Origin: Ecdyonurus torrentis
Lineage: Eukaryota > Arthropoda > Insecta > Ephemeroptera > Heptageniidae
Length of the DNA stretch: 64,000 nt
NCBI GenBank assembly: GCA_949318235.1
Contig: OX439134.1
Coordinates: 30,684,749-30,748,748 of the forward strand
Direction of reading: 5' to 3'
Shown piece after piece: positions 1 to 12,460 of the stretch. The notes under the pieces were generated by a model that saw nothing but the letters and a program-made list of their open reading frames with translations, was not told the origin of the DNA and did no database searches. Position numbers and translations under genes: made by a program. Position 1 is the stretch's first letter, and each line of letters starts with the position of its first letter.

Positions 1-35
1 TACCCTCATAAGTAAAATTGATTTATTCTAGATGG

Positions 36-37
<2 letters not shown>

Positions 38-99
<62 letters not shown>
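38..99. repeat. (GA)n microsatellite
   Basis: Uninterrupted GA dinucleotide run of about 62 bp at the left edge of the window. The Arg-Glu ORF reading through it is a repeat artefact. Confidence 0.97.
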
Positions 100-101
<2 letters not shown>

Positions 102-899
102 TGACTATAAAACGTACAGTTCTGGTCAAAAGTTCCCGACCCGAAACCACACTATGTTATCTTTATGAGAAAACGCACTGCCCGTTCAGGAATTTTTGGC
201 TAGAGTTGTACACTACATACACACAAATTATGCCTCTTAACCCTTTTTTACCCTCAAATCCTGTTAAAATTGCAAATAAGGCTACTTTTAGAATTCATGA
301 CGTCACAAAATCTAATCCTATATTTTTTTTATGCTCTCTAATTAAATGAAATTTTTATCAAAATTTACCTGTTTTTTAATACTGTTTTTATTATTCATCT
401 CGAAGTATATTATTGATCTTTAAGACTTTCACGTTTGAAGAAAACATAAAATTGCATAAAATGAACAAATAAAGCAGTAAAAAAACATATCATCTTGAAA
501 TATTTTTTTTTTATCTTTCCATTTCCTCAATTTTTATGACACTATTTTATTTTCATATTTGGATTAAGATATTTTTCTGAGGTGTTGGATTTCTTTATGT
601 TCTTCATTTAATTTTCTTCTTCTCTCTTATCGTAAAAATATTTTAGAGTTATAAAAATTTCTGCTAATAATAACTTCTCAAACTTGGAAGTTTTTTATTT
701 CATTATTTTGAAATCTTCTTTTCTTTTGCCTTAGAATTTATTTTATAAAAAAGTTGTCAGATTACAAATCTTACGTTTATCTTGTAATTAATACTAATAT
801 AATGAAATATAAATCTTTTAGGCATTATTTCAGCTTGAAGTTAGCGTTGTAAAACTCATAATAAAAAAATTATTACAATAATTGCCTAAATATGTAAGT
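100..899. other. AT-rich unique stretch, no gene seen
   Basis: Poly-T runs and unique AT-rich sequence. One isolated TGACGTCA at 298-305 lies outside any repeat family I could define. No coding signal. Confidence 0.6.
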
Positions 900-1243
900 T
901 TAAAGCCATAGACCACATACAACAACATGTGCTTTTTAATGAATAAACACAAAATAGGATTTTCAAAATTGATGAAAATTTTTACCAGAATGTTAATGTA
1001 GCCCCACGAGAGAGCATGAAAAAACTGTAAAGTATGCAATTTGCGCAAAAAGTCATGTTTATGACGTCAGAAACATGCAAAAATTAGTATGAAAATGTTG
1101 TGCAGGTTGCATTTTCTGATCACTGCTACGGGGCTACTATTTGGTTTTGAGACAAACTAAAGTTATTTATGTAAATCCCATCAAGTTTTTTTTTTTATAT
1201 ATATAAATAAATGCTTATGTTTTTCTCTGGTTTATTCCTTCAA
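900..1243 (+). mobile_element. MITE family A, copy A1
   Basis: Begins TTAAAGCCATAGACCACAT and ends TCTGGTTTATTCCTTCAA, a decayed version of the family end GGTCTATTCCTTTAA. The ends are inverted repeats (TTAAAGSMATAGACCA). TGACGTCA lies close to the midpoint, flanked by CATGTTT and AAACATG. No coding capacity; non-autonomous element of about 340 bp. Confidence 0.88.
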
Positions 1244-1440
1244 TTGTTATTATACCTTTTGATAAGTCTAACTGCAAGTCTTGGTTGTACTGAACAATAA
1301 TAGATGTAAGATTTGTGTAACTTACGTTAGAGAGAGAGAGAGAGAGAGAATGTAAGTGAGTGTATTTTCTCAAACATTTTTTTTCCTTAAAATATTCAGT
1401 TGCTGGAAAAAATGTCTTAAAAGCATTTTATATTTATATA

Positions 1441-1747
1441 AGCATTTATATCACAAAACACATGATGAGATTTACATAAATAACATTAGTTTGTCTCAAA
1501 ACCCAACAGTAGCCCCGTAGCAGTGATCAGGAAAATTCGATTTATGCAACCTGCACAACATTTTCATACTAAGTTTTGCATGTTTCTGACGTCATAAGCA
1601 TGACGTTTCACGCAAATTGCATACTTTACAGTTTTTTCACGCTCTCTCGTTTAACATTCAGGTAAAAATTGTCATCAGTTTTGAAGATCCCAATTCGTGT
1701 TTATTCATTAAAAAGTACCTGTTGTTTTATGTAGTCTATGGCTTTAA
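1441..1747 (-). mobile_element. MITE family A, copy A2 (left end lost)
   Basis: Reverse-orientation A copy ending GTCTATGGCTTTAA. The end expected on the low-coordinate side is not recognisable. It faces A1 across about 200 bp that contains a short GA run (1330-1349), so A1 and A2 form an inverted pair able to fold back. TGACGTCA is near 1589. Confidence 0.85.
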
Positions 1748-2577
1748 GAATTTTTATATACACCAATATTATTGATTTTTTCTAAAGAATTTTTTGAAGA
1801 CTATATTATTTATACATTATATGAATGACATAAAATTTGTCTATTCTACAATACTTACCCACTCAACACTTATTTAGCCACTTTTACGTACTTACAAACA
1901 CTAACTTCAGGCTACTACTAACATAAAAAAACAAACCAAAAAAAGCATAAAACTCAGAGAGTAATCAGAACCGAATTTGCTTGTGATGATAGAAACTCTG
2001 TTAATTTACTTCTCACATACCTTTATCACTGTTAAAGAAGTTTTTTTTTTTAAATATGAGAACTAATGACAACGTAAGGAAATAGTAGTAAAAGGAGATA
2101 AAAATAATTTATATAATATAGCGGTATGAATTATATTTTCAAAGTATGGCTAATTCATACTAAAATTATGGTAGAAATGTCCTGATACCTAAACAGAGTA
2201 AAGCTTACATATAAGTCTTGCATCGTATTATTATTTATCTCTAATTAAGTCATGAATAATGGAAACATAAGCTACTTATGGAAATGAAGCACATACAAAC
2301 ATCCAAACAAATCATCATTGCGAATGATGAAGGGACTATAAAGAAAGGAACACACAAAGCCACAAATTTTACCAATTAAAATGATACTTCAAACACAATT
2401 GTACTAATTAAGCTCGAATTAAACTGTCTGATCTATTTTTTTATTCTCTATTAAGGTAATAATGTAGTAAATTGCACATAATGTAGGACATTAGGGGAAG
2501 CTTTAGTCATTTTACTTTGATTGAATGGATCATAGTTTGTTAGCAAGAAATGTACATAGGAAAGTATGAATTAATGT
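1748..2577. other. AT-rich unique stretch, no gene seen
   Basis: Unique low-complexity AT-rich DNA. I see neither a repeat family nor an ORF with real composition. Confidence 0.55.
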
Positions 2578-3042
2578 GGGAGGGAGGGAGGGAGGGAAGG
2601 AGGGAGGGAGGGAGGGAGGGAGGGAGGGAGGGAGGGAGGGAGGGAGGGAGGGAGGGAGGGAGGGAGGGAGGGAGGGAGGGAGGGAGGGAGGGAGGGAGGG
2701 AGGGAGGGAGGGAGGGAGGGAGGGAGGGAGGGAGGGAGGGAGGGAGGGAGGGAGGGAGGGAGGGAGGGAGGGAGGGAGGGAGGGAGGGAGGGAGGGAGGG
2801 AGGGAGGGAGGGAGGGAGGGAGGGAGGGAGGGAGGGAGGGAGGGAGGGAGGGAGGGAGGGAGGGAGGGAGGGAGGGAGGGAGGGAGGGAGGGAGGGAGGG
2901 AGGGAGGGAGGGAGGGAGGGAGGGAGGGAGGGAGGGAGGGAGGGAGGGAGGGAGGGAGGGAGGGAGGGAGGGAGGGAGGGAGGGAGGGAGGGAGGGAGGG
3001 AGGGAGGGAGGGAGGGAGGGAGGGAGGGAGGGAGGGAGGGAG
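2578..3042. repeat. (GGGA)n microsatellite, 465 bp
   Basis: About 116 tandem GGGA units with a single early AAGG interruption. The G-rich strand offers consecutive GGG runs with 1-nt loops, the arrangement that favours parallel G-quadruplexes; this is inference. A short CAAT run follows at 3045-3060. The Gly-Arg-Glu and Pro-Ser-Leu ORFs here are translations of the repeat. Confidence 0.98.
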
Positions 3043-3317
3043 TATATCAATCAATCAATCATACAATCAATATGTGCAAGGCCAAATGACGCAGACCATC
3101 AAAAAGTATCCTGCAAGGTAGGCAATAAGTCGGACACAAAACCACTCATAGTAAGGCTGATGGGGATTTGGAAGGCTCTGAATGGGTTTGAAATACTATG
3201 TTGACGTTATGTTTATAGTTTTAATACTTTTAATCTGAACATGATTTCTATTTTTTTTTTTTACCATGAATATACTCTGACACAAAAAATAAAGATACTG
3301 AAATGTAAGGTAAGTTC

Positions 3318-3320
<3 letters not shown>

Positions 3321-3368
<48 letters not shown>
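3321..3368. repeat. poly-A tract, 48 bp
   Basis: Uninterrupted A homopolymer. No retroelement body is recognisable directly upstream, so I do not call it a retroposon tail. Confidence 0.9.
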
Positions 3369-3370
<2 letters not shown>

Positions 3371-4548
3371 GAACAGTGAAAGTATAATGATGGAACTCAG
3401 CTATATTTTAGGATATAAAATTAGAACTACCTTTCAGGTAGCTCATACAGTCAATACGTAACTATGTTCAAGGTTTTTTTTTAATTTAAAAAGATGCGAA
3501 TCTCTATTTTTCAACACTGACATTAATAATTTTATGCCTTTTCAAATTCGATAGTAACATCTATCTATTCATGATGAAAAAATAAACGTAACTATGAGAT
3601 AAAGGACAAAATATAATTACAGTTTACATAAACAATTATAAAAGGTAAAAACAAAAGTTTTAAAAAAGTGCATCCCTAACTTTAATTATTTTAACATATT
3701 TTTATATTTGTAAAGAATTATTGTGATTTTTTTTTAAAAAAATTCCACATTTATATATATTTTTTTAAATAGCCGAAGCTTCTGATCAAAATTCTAAATA
3801 TTTAAATAGCTTAAATTTCAAATGTTCATATTTTATATCAAAGAACACCAAAATGGCGTCTATAAATAAAAAAAAAATCATAAATCTATACAAAAAAATA
3901 TTTTTAATAATAAATAATTCCATTTAGTTATTAATATGCAACATGCATAAAATGTGTTGAAAATGAATGTTTTTATATTCTTTATAAATTTGATTGAATA
4001 AAAAGCTTATAATATTTATTAAAATTCTTCTACTAATATTATATATAATACATAAAAAAAAAATGTTGCTTTGAAAAGCATACAATTATATAATAAATAT
4101 GCTATTATATTCTTTTTATATTATATTTTATTATGAATATAAAAAACACAAAAATACCTTTCTTTGTATATACGAGCGTTTTTTGATGTATCATTTTTCT
4201 ATTTTGTTCAGCTTTCAATACACGTTTTTAACACGTTTCAAAGGAACTTTTTTTTTTTTTTTTTTCTGAATGGATTTATAAAAGCTTTTTTAAAAAAGAG
4301 AGAAAACGCGTATATACACGGCAAAATAAATAATAATGGTTATTTTAAATATTATTTAACGGTAACTTTTCTCTTACATAATAAAATTTCGTTGAAAAAC
4401 TGTTATAGAGCTTTTAATTAACGGTTTAAAAAAAACTTTGAAAATCACGTCATCACACGGTAAAAACTAACTAAAATGTTTTTTTTTTTCAAATTTTTTT
4501 TTAGAACTAATTTCTTAGATATAAAAAAGTTTTTTAAGATGTAAAAAG
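3369..4548. other. AT-rich unique stretch, no gene seen
   Basis: Very AT-rich with many A and T homopolymers. The 85-codon ORF near 4164-4421 is Phe-rich and reads through a poly-T run, so I do not treat it as a gene. Confidence 0.55.
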
Positions 4549-4852
4549 TTAAAGGTGTAGAACATCTTGAACAAAAAAGTTGTATAATATCCTAACAAAC
4601 CTGAAAATCAACGTTGGTTTGGCCGGAGTCATGGATTTCTAATTTATGATCCATTCATATAATGCTACTGGCGGTCACTGACGTCACAGCTTGCATGTTT
4701 TACCGGGCGAGCTGTGACGTCAGTGACCGACAGTAGCATTTTGTGAATGGAAAATAAATTAGAAATCAATGACTCCAGGAAAATCAACGTTGATTTCCAG
4801 GTTTGTTAGGATATTACACAACTTTTTTGTTCAAGATGATCTACGCCTTTAA
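4549..4852. mobile_element. Fold-back MITE family B, copy B1
   Basis: Starts TTAAAGGTGTAGAACATCTT and ends ATGATCTACGCCTTTAA. The two arms are inverted over most of the 304 bp (TTGAACAAAA, AATATCCTAACA, AATCAACGTTG, TGAATGG). Each arm ends centrally in a TGACGTCA-containing block, so two CRE octamers flank the loop. The TTAA ends match a TTAA target duplication. No transposase. Confidence 0.93.
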
Positions 4853-4945
4853 CTGTTTTCCATTAAAAAATAACTTTTATAAACTAACAAGTTACTGTTA
4901 AAACATTTTTCAAATCAGTTATTAGTCTGTACTGAGAATCTATGT
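4853..4945 (-). repeat. Dispersed repeat BB, copy 1
   Basis: The reverse complement matches segments at 31495-31640 and 43395-43565 (shared CAGTTACATAGAT, CAGTACA, AATAACTGA, AACTTGTTAGT). It directly abuts the TTAA of B1. Origin unknown, no coding. Confidence 0.6.
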
Positions 4946-5128
4946 AACTGAAAAATTTGTAAAATTTATACTTTACATGCAGCACTAAGATCACAATAAA
5001 ATAATATCAAAGTGAACATGACAATCCTAGGAGTAATTTGTGACGCTAAATTTAAAAAGAAATGTACCCTTTTTAAAGAACCCATTGATATTTTTATCGT
5101 TCCCTGTTTTTATAGAATGGCAAGTGCC

Positions 5129-5502
5129 TTAAAGCCCTTGTCAACTTACTTTTTTAACATTTAGTATACTAGACTAATAATTACCATACCTTATGTATTT
5201 ATTGTTATTTATTTTCTTTTTGACTGTTATATCACGTATCTGACGTCACAATGTACCGATGGGGTCGTGATATGGATAAAGAACTTAAGGGAGGGGCTTA
5301 AATTTATTACGTGACCAGAGCAGCAACTGTGATTGGTGGCGGTACATTGTGACGTCAGATACGTGATAAAACATTCAAAAAGAAAATATGTAAAAATAAA
5401 TACAAAATCAATGTGTTGGTGTCTAATTCATGGAAAATAAGGTATGGTAATTATCAATCTAGTATTCTAAATGATAAAAAAGTAAGTTGACAAGGGCTTT
5501 AA
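5129..5502. mobile_element. Fold-back MITE family C, copy C1
   Basis: Inverted arms TTAAAGCCCTTGTCAACTTA and its complement at the other end, continuing inward through ATTACCATACCTTA and ACGTATCTGACGTCAC. One TGACGTCA lies in each arm (near 5240 and 5351). The centre carries GTGACCAGAGC. 374 bp, non-coding, TTAA-bounded. Confidence 0.93.
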
Positions 5503-5578
5503 AAGTCAATTGGTTGTATAATATGCGATCCAAAGGATTCAAAACACAAGAAACACAAAATGCAAAAATGCAAAGTGG

Positions 5579-5639
<61 letters not shown>
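5579..5639. repeat. (TA)n microsatellite
   Basis: Uninterrupted TA run of about 60 bp, the source of the Tyr-Ile ORF. Confidence 0.96.
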
Positions 5640-5644
<5 letters not shown>

Positions 5645-5814
5645 GAAATTTACAAGTATTTATATTGTTCACTTAATATTTTAATAATACACCTTTGATG
5701 AATGAAAATAAACATATTCAATTTTCTAAAAGAATGTTTGTTAAATAAAAAGCATTCACAGCAAGAGAGTTTATAAACGATTCTGACATTGTATGTTTTA
5801 AGTATAAATAAATA

Positions 5815-5862
5815 TTTTTATTTTATTTATTTTTATTTTATTTATTTTTATTTTATTTATTT
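5815..5862. repeat. 15-bp minisatellite, about 3 units
   Basis: Three tandem units of TTTTTATTTTATTTA. Low complexity, probably slippage-derived. Confidence 0.7.
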
Positions 5863-6274
5863 ACTATGACTCTATTTTTATATTGTATTTTATTCTTATT
5901 AAATAAATGCATTAGCAGAGTATTTAAATACGCTTTGAATTGTATTGTATTTCTCTATATGTATTTTTGTAATTAATATGCGTACCAATTGGTATTATGA
6001 TCAATAAATAAACTCAAATTGTTGTGGTTTTCACCATTATTTTTAATTGTTTTCTCGTGCAACAATAATCTGTACTGATAAACTTTTTTACTCATTATAA
6101 CTGTAGGATGAAGGCTTGAAAACTCTTTTCCAGGTGTTTGCAGGTTATCAATTTGACGTTTTTTTTTTTTTTTTTAAATCTTGTTGCGACGCTGAAACTG
6201 GGTTTCAAGTCTATTAGTTTCAAAGTCAAATTCGTCTATTTTTTTTTACAACTAAGATTTATTTATTAATTTGT

Positions 6275-6420
6275 TCGTTTGTTTGTTTGTTTGTTTTTGT
6301 TTGTTTGTTTGTTTGTTTGTTTGTTTGTTTGTTTGTTTGTTTGTTTGTTTGTTTACTTATTAATTTATTTATTTATTTATTTGTTTGTTCATTTATTTAT
6401 TTATTTATTTATTTATTATT
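6275..6420. repeat. Compound (TTTG)n-(TTTA)n repeat
   Basis: About 80 bp of TTTG units followed by about 60 bp of TTTA/ATTT units. The Cys-Leu-Phe-Val ORFs over it are artefacts. Confidence 0.93.
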
Positions 6421-6714
6421 TATTCATTTTGTTTCAACTGTTTTTTTGTTGTTACATAAACCAATTTTGCTTGACAAAGAAAACAATTACGTAGTGTATT
6501 GTTGTTTACATAAATATAAAATAAAACATAAAAAATACACACATGACGTAATAGACAACATGTTTATCTTGAACATTGCTTGTTGTTATTGTTGTGAGGT
6601 CAGCAGAATGTGGCTACTAAATATCCTTTGTCCCCTAGTGACCCTCTTTCCTATTACTTCTGCTTTTTTCTCCTTATCTTTTCGTTGCAACTTTTCTATC
6701 TTACGTCGAGCCAA

Positions 6715-6717
<3 letters not shown>

Positions 6718-6757
<40 letters not shown>

Positions 6758-6784
6758 CTTTCGTTTTCATAGCCTCACCCTTCG

Positions 6785-6817
<33 letters not shown>
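6718..6817. repeat. (CT)n tract followed by poly-T
   Basis: CT run at 6719-6754, then a 31-bp T homopolymer at 6787-6817. Confidence 0.93.
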
Positions 6818-6818
<1 letters not shown>

Positions 6819-7165
6819 TAAAAAAATCTCACCCTTGGTTCCAGATTTTTTTTTCTAATTCATATCTTACAACTTTCAAGCTAGCTGTGTTCTTTCAACA
6901 CACTTTTTTCTCTATATCTTCCTTCCTTCTCTACCTTGTTACTATAAATAGTATTTTGTGTTTTTTTTTTCCACGCCCTTTCTCTAATCTTGCCAAAGAC
7001 GTATAGTTTAGTATCAGTGACACGTGTTACGAAATCCTATGCTCTAGATCTTCCGCCTTGCATTTGTAGAATAGAATGGTCGATGAAATCATGTAAATTT
7101 TGGAAACACTGTTTTGTGTAATTATTACTAAAATTTGTGTAATGGAAATGTGTGGGGAGAGAAAT

Positions 7166-7171
<6 letters not shown>

Positions 7172-7234
<63 letters not shown>
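7172..7234. repeat. (GA)n microsatellite
   Basis: GA run of about 63 bp preceded by imperfect GA-rich sequence from 7156. Confidence 0.95.
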
Positions 7235-7237
<3 letters not shown>

Positions 7238-7512
7238 AAAGCTTAATTCCTATAAGGCAATAATGGAACAACAGATTACGTACTGGTTATTTGGTAAAAG
7301 TGTTTTTAGTGTTTTACGTTTAGAGTGCTAAACATAAGCTCATGAAAATATATCAGTTAGGAAATATACAGCAGTTCTTCTTACATATGTCATACAATAA
7401 AATAAGCTGATAAAAATTTTTTTGTAGCACGAAAGAAATGAATAAAAATTATTTCAAATTTCTTTTTGGCTGATGCAATGTTGCCACAGCAGTCAACATG
7501 TTAAGAATTTAC

Positions 7513-7866
7513 CATATCGATGTTATTGCGAACAAAATGTCTATCTCATATTTTGACATGAGAAGCAAAATGTCTATCTCGTTCCCGAACGTTGTGTAGA
7601 TGGTGCTCTAGTTACACATTTTGACAAGATACTTGATACAAGATAAGGATACGCTCGGCCAATTTGGGCAGCCGTGGAACTCAAAATGAGCGTCTAAGCC
7701 AATGAGCGCCCAAGTTGAAGGTCACGTGATCAAAATCGACCAATCACAATGCCGCTAAAGTTAGCATGGGAGCAGTTGGTGTCGCTATCTTGTATGTAGT
7801 ATCTTGATTTTGTTTCTCATGACAAAATATGAAAGAGACATTGCTCGCAAAAACATCGATAATATA
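7513..7866. mobile_element. Fold-back element X with CCAAT and E-box core
   Basis: Imperfect inverted arms of about 55 bp: ATCGATGTTATTGCGAACAA at 7516 pairs with GCTCGCAAAAACATCGATAA near 7840. The GC-richer core holds three CCAAT boxes (GGCCAATTTGG, AGCCAATGAG, GACCAATCAC) and one CACGTG in GGTCACGTGATC. No ORF. Only one copy in the window, so the family is inferred from structure. Confidence 0.75.
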
Positions 7867-7908
7867 CTGAATGCTTTGTAACTTATTCCAATACAGTATC
7901 GATACAAG

Positions 7909-8222
7909 AGCTCGTTCTGTAAAGTAAAGTGAATCTCATTTACAGTGTTTGGCTGACCAACAAAAAAAGGTACATTCATTGGTTGATTTTTTTTTTTTTT
8001 TTTTTTTGAGCCGGTAAAAGTGAGTCGCATATTGAGACTGGAACTTATTTTGTGAAGTTTCTTTCATTCTTATCAAGTTCAAAGTCCTAAAAGAAGAAAT
8101 AACAATGATCAACCATATGTATAAACGTAGTAACCGGGTAACGACATCATATCCAGCTGTTTTTAACAAAAGAACATTTTCAAAGCTGACTCAATATTTG
8201 TGTGTAGTTTATACAACGAGCA
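7909..8222 (+). mobile_element. MITE family K, copy K1
   Basis: Terminal inverted repeat AGCTCGTTCTGTAAA at the left matches the complement of TTTATACAACGAGC at the right. Internal landmarks shared with four other copies are TTGGCTGACCAAC, ATTCATTGGTTGA, AAGAAATAACAATGATC and CTCAATATTTGTGTGTAG. Carries CCAAT-type boxes and a decayed CRE (GACATCAT). About 314 bp, non-coding. Confidence 0.88.
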
Positions 8223-8522
8223 AAGACAAATATACTTGTGTCTACTATAGGATCGTAAAATATGAAAATATTTCAGAAAATGACGTATATTTCCATAGTA
8301 AGTAGCTTCAAGGTGCGGAATGATAAAACATAACATATATAAATAGTACGATAAAAACTCGACTATTTTTTCTCATTCAGACATTTTTTTTCTTTATTTT
8401 CCCTAAAATTCAGTGCTTTAAATTCAGCGTAGCATTTAAAACGTCTGTGTTCTCCAATGTTATTTTTTTGAAGTTCATCTCTTGTTACAGCAACATTACA
8501 ATAAGAATTTCCTTGTTATTTC

Positions 8523-9292
<770 letters not shown>

Positions 9293-9635
9293 TTAAAGTC
9301 ATAGACCACATAAAACAACATGTGCTTGTTAATGAATAAACACAAAATGGGATCTTCAAAACTGATGACAATTTTTACCAGAATGTTAATGTAGCCCCAC
9401 GAGAGAGCGTGAAAAAACTGTAAAGTATGCAATTTGCGTGAAAATTCATGTTTATGACGACAGAAACATGCAAAAATTAGTATGAAAATGTTGTGCGGGT
9501 TGCATAAATCGCATTTTCTGATCACTGCTACGGGGCTACTGTTGGGTTTTGAGACAAACTAATGTTATTTTTGTAAATCCCATCAAGTGTTTTGTGATAT
9601 TAATGCTTATGTTTTTCTCTGGTCTATTCCTTTAA
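9293..9635 (+). mobile_element. MITE family A, copy A3
   Basis: Full-length 343-bp copy with both ends: TTAAAGTCATAGACCACAT and GGTCTATTCCTTTAA. The central octamer is mutated to TGACGACA. Palindromic landmarks GTAGCCCCACGAG (left) and CTACGGGGCTAC (right) are intact. Confidence 0.93.
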
Positions 9636-9920
9636 ATTTTCATGTTTTAAGTAATAGTTTATTTTTAAAATCTGCTCAAAAAGCATTGCTAACAATCTTC
9701 TAAACTACATAAATACTTACTAGGCATTTTTAAAGAATACTTAACGGCCGTGTGGAGAAAATGGGGTGATTTTTAAGCCAAAGCTTTTTAGCTTAATTTT
9801 TATATGAATTTAATACTTTACATTAAAATCTTAACTTTTTTTGTATGTAACAGCAGAAATAAATAATTTTATGTTTGTAAGGAATAATAAAAATAATTAA
9901 GTCATTCAATTTCACTTCAG

Positions 9921-10253
9921 TTAAAGGCATAGAAAATATGAAACAACATGTGCTTTAACACAAAATGGGATCTACAAAACTGATGATAATTTTTACCACA
10001 ATGTAAATGTGGCCCCACAAGAGAGCGTCAAAATAGTGTAAAGTATGCCATTTACGTGAATATTTCTGTTTATGACGTCAGAAACAGGCAAAAAACTAGT
10101 ATAAAAATGTTGTGCTGGTTGCATAAATCAAATTTTTCTGATCACTTCTACGGCGCTACAGTTGGGTTTTAAGACCAATTAATGTTATTTATGTAAGTCC
10201 CATCACGTGTTTTGTGTTTTTTGCGTGTTTTTTCGTGTTATTTATGTCTTTAA
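9921..10253 (+). mobile_element. MITE family A, subfamily A', copy A4
   Basis: Begins TTAAAGGCATAGAAAATATG and decays at the far end (TTATGTCTTTAA). Diagnostic A' differences shared with A11-A13 are GTGGCCCCACAAG or equivalent, CTACGGCGCTAC and GTTTTAAGACCAATTAATG. TGACGTCA near 10075 is central. Confidence 0.87.
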
Positions 10254-10317
10254 TAATATAAATATGTTTTTAATGATATAATTAATAGTATTTTATTTTT
10301 CTCTCATAAATACTATC

Positions 10318-10470
10318 GTCGTGGTCGCTGCAAAAGGCCTCATCTCCACTGATCAGCATTTCATACAAGGCCCTATCTCCAACTAAATATTATGGCATAA
10401 TCAATGTAGATAGAACCTTTATCGAATTGCTGATCACTGGAGATGAGGCCTTTTGCAGCGACCAGGACGT
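10318..10470. mobile_element. Fold-back element W
   Basis: Nearly perfect arms of about 38 bp: GTCGCTGCAAAAGGCCTCAT with CTCCACTGATCAGCA on the left, mirrored by TGCTGATCACTGGAG and ATGAGGCCTTTTGCAGCGAC on the right. The loop is about 60 bp. One copy only in the window; size and structure fit a small fold-back MITE. Confidence 0.8.
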
Positions 10471-11390
10471 TATGTGTATTAAAAAAATGTTATTTTGGAA
10501 GATATCTTATTGTGGTTCTTCTTTCTTAATTATATGTAATTCTTATTGATGCAATGAAGAAATACTCTGAACATTGAAAATTGGTTAAATAAAACGTCAG
10601 GGGACCATGTAAGTGGGTTTATATCTTTTTTGACTTCCGATAAAAATAATTTATTATTATAATTTTCATGAGTTCTTTTCTTTTTTTCTTCTGTAACACC
10701 AACACCGGAATCCTACTTGATTCAAGGTGAAGGTGAGAATAATCCAGTACCAATTATGTCAGAAACTGTAGATGGTATATAGAGAGATCACAAACTAAGC
10801 ACTTTGCACACGATGTTAGCTGTGCCAAGAACTGCAGCTTTCTGCATGACACGTAAATGCCTGTGCTCGAGGTTTAACTTTTCTCTTGCTTTTAACCAAT
10901 CTATGCTAACCAGACCATTATTGCTATTATTATCATTATTATAAATGATACGGTTAACTATATTAGGAATGTAATCAATAATGCTTAGTTTTTATTTAGT
11001 TTTATTCATTAAATTTATATGATTCAAATTATTAATAATATATAATTATATTAATAAGTTTCTGTATGTTTTTAACCTATTTGTTTCATATGATAAATAT
11101 AATGTGCTGTATGCATACCACCTATGTTTTGGGCAAGTAAAATGAGGAAGACAATTTTTTTTTCTCCAATAAGAATACATACAGAATTATGTTCAGTGCT
11201 GTACTAAAATCCACTTAATTATAAAAATGTTTATTATGTAAAAAAAAAAAAAAAAAAAAAAATCTCTATGACCCTAAAAATGTAAGTATTTGACAAACAT
11301 GACATTGCGAATAGGAAACTTAGTTAAAACATAAAATCAGGCGTGCTAAGTGGTTAGTGTAACATGAGGATTTTAGGATTTTCAAATTGT
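10471..11390. other. Stretch without recognised gene
   Basis: 10690-10910 is somewhat richer in G+C and less repetitive than its surroundings, but I see no open frame of useful length or splice-site pattern. 11241-11262 is poly-A. Confidence 0.5.
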
Positions 11391-11407
11391 GAGAGAGAGT
11401 GAGAGAG

Positions 11408-11466
<59 letters not shown>
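11391..11466. repeat. (GA)n microsatellite
   Basis: GA run interrupted by GT and ACAC at 11400-11412, then pure to 11466. Confidence 0.94.
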
Positions 11467-11468
<2 letters not shown>

Positions 11469-12168
11469 AGGGTGAAAGAGTTAAGTAGAAAGTTTCAAGA
11501 GTAACAATTTTACCATATGTTTTTAAAGCACTTTTATAAATATATATAACAGCATCGTTGACTTTTTTAAACTCCTATTTTTCCTCATTTTCTGACCAAA
11601 AAACAACATTTTCATTGTATAAAAACTTTTAACCTCATGTCACAATTTTTATTATTTTAAGCTTTTTACTTTAACCCCAATGTTTTTTATAATAGTGTTT
11701 TTATTATTATTATTTAATAATCACGGATATTTTTAAAACTATATAACTTGCATTTTTATATGATTTAATGTAAATTAAATATCTTGTATAAATATTCATT
11801 TCGTCAATTTGAAGTTCATTTAGTTGGAAATCTATATGAAGGCAACCTTAAAATCACCATAAAATTTATGTAAAATGTCATGTCTAAAAACTTGAAAAAA
11901 AAAATTTTTAAATATTCGTACTGATTTTTTTAATTGTCTATAAACTCTTGATATAACACTATCAATGAAAAAAATTACAAATGTGCGTGGCTAGCCCGTG
12001 AGTGCAGCTTTCATTGTACTGTTTATGTTGATAAAACAACAAAATTATGGTAAAATGTGAAACGTCTTGACACGACATGGTAAGTTTTTTTGATATTTTT
12101 TTTTTATTATATTACATAAACCGTTCAGTTAGTTATCGCCCAAAAGTTTTTATTTACGAAGACGGTGG

Positions 12169-12460
12169 CCAACATGGGATTTTCAAAAGTGTTGACAATT
12201 TTTACCAGAATGTTACTGTAGCCCCACGAGAGAGCGTGAAAATACTGTAAAATATGCAATTTAAGTGACTATTCATGTTTCTGACGTCAGAAACATGCAA
12301 AAATTAGTAGAAAATGTTGTGCATAAATTGAAAATTTCTGATCAATGCTACGAAGCTACAGTTGGGTTTTGAAACAAACTAAAATTATTTATGTAAGTAC
12401 CATCAAGTGTTTTGTGATATAAATGCTTATATATATTTTTCTTCTGGTCTATTCCTTTTA
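12169..12460 (+). mobile_element. MITE family A, copy A5 (left-truncated)
   Basis: Family A from AACATGGGATTTTCAAAA to CTGGTCTATTCCTTTTA. The left terminal 35-40 bp are missing. TGACGTCA near 12281 sits inside CATGTTTCTGACGTCAGAAA. Confidence 0.85.

Noticed and set aside
2530..3121. ORFs of 159-181 codons (Pro-Ser-Leu or Gly-Arg-Glu)
   Set aside because: Translations of the GGGA microsatellite.
3321..3368. poly-A tract as a retroposon tail
   Set aside because: No SINE or LINE body recognisable immediately upstream and no target duplication seen.
6287..6772. 161-codon Cys/Phe/Leu-rich ORF
   Set aside because: Begins in the TTTG/TTTA repeat and ends in the CT repeat; composition reflects both.
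10690..10910. Possible exon in a slightly GC-richer stretch
   Set aside because: No open frame of useful length and no clear AG/GT boundaries.
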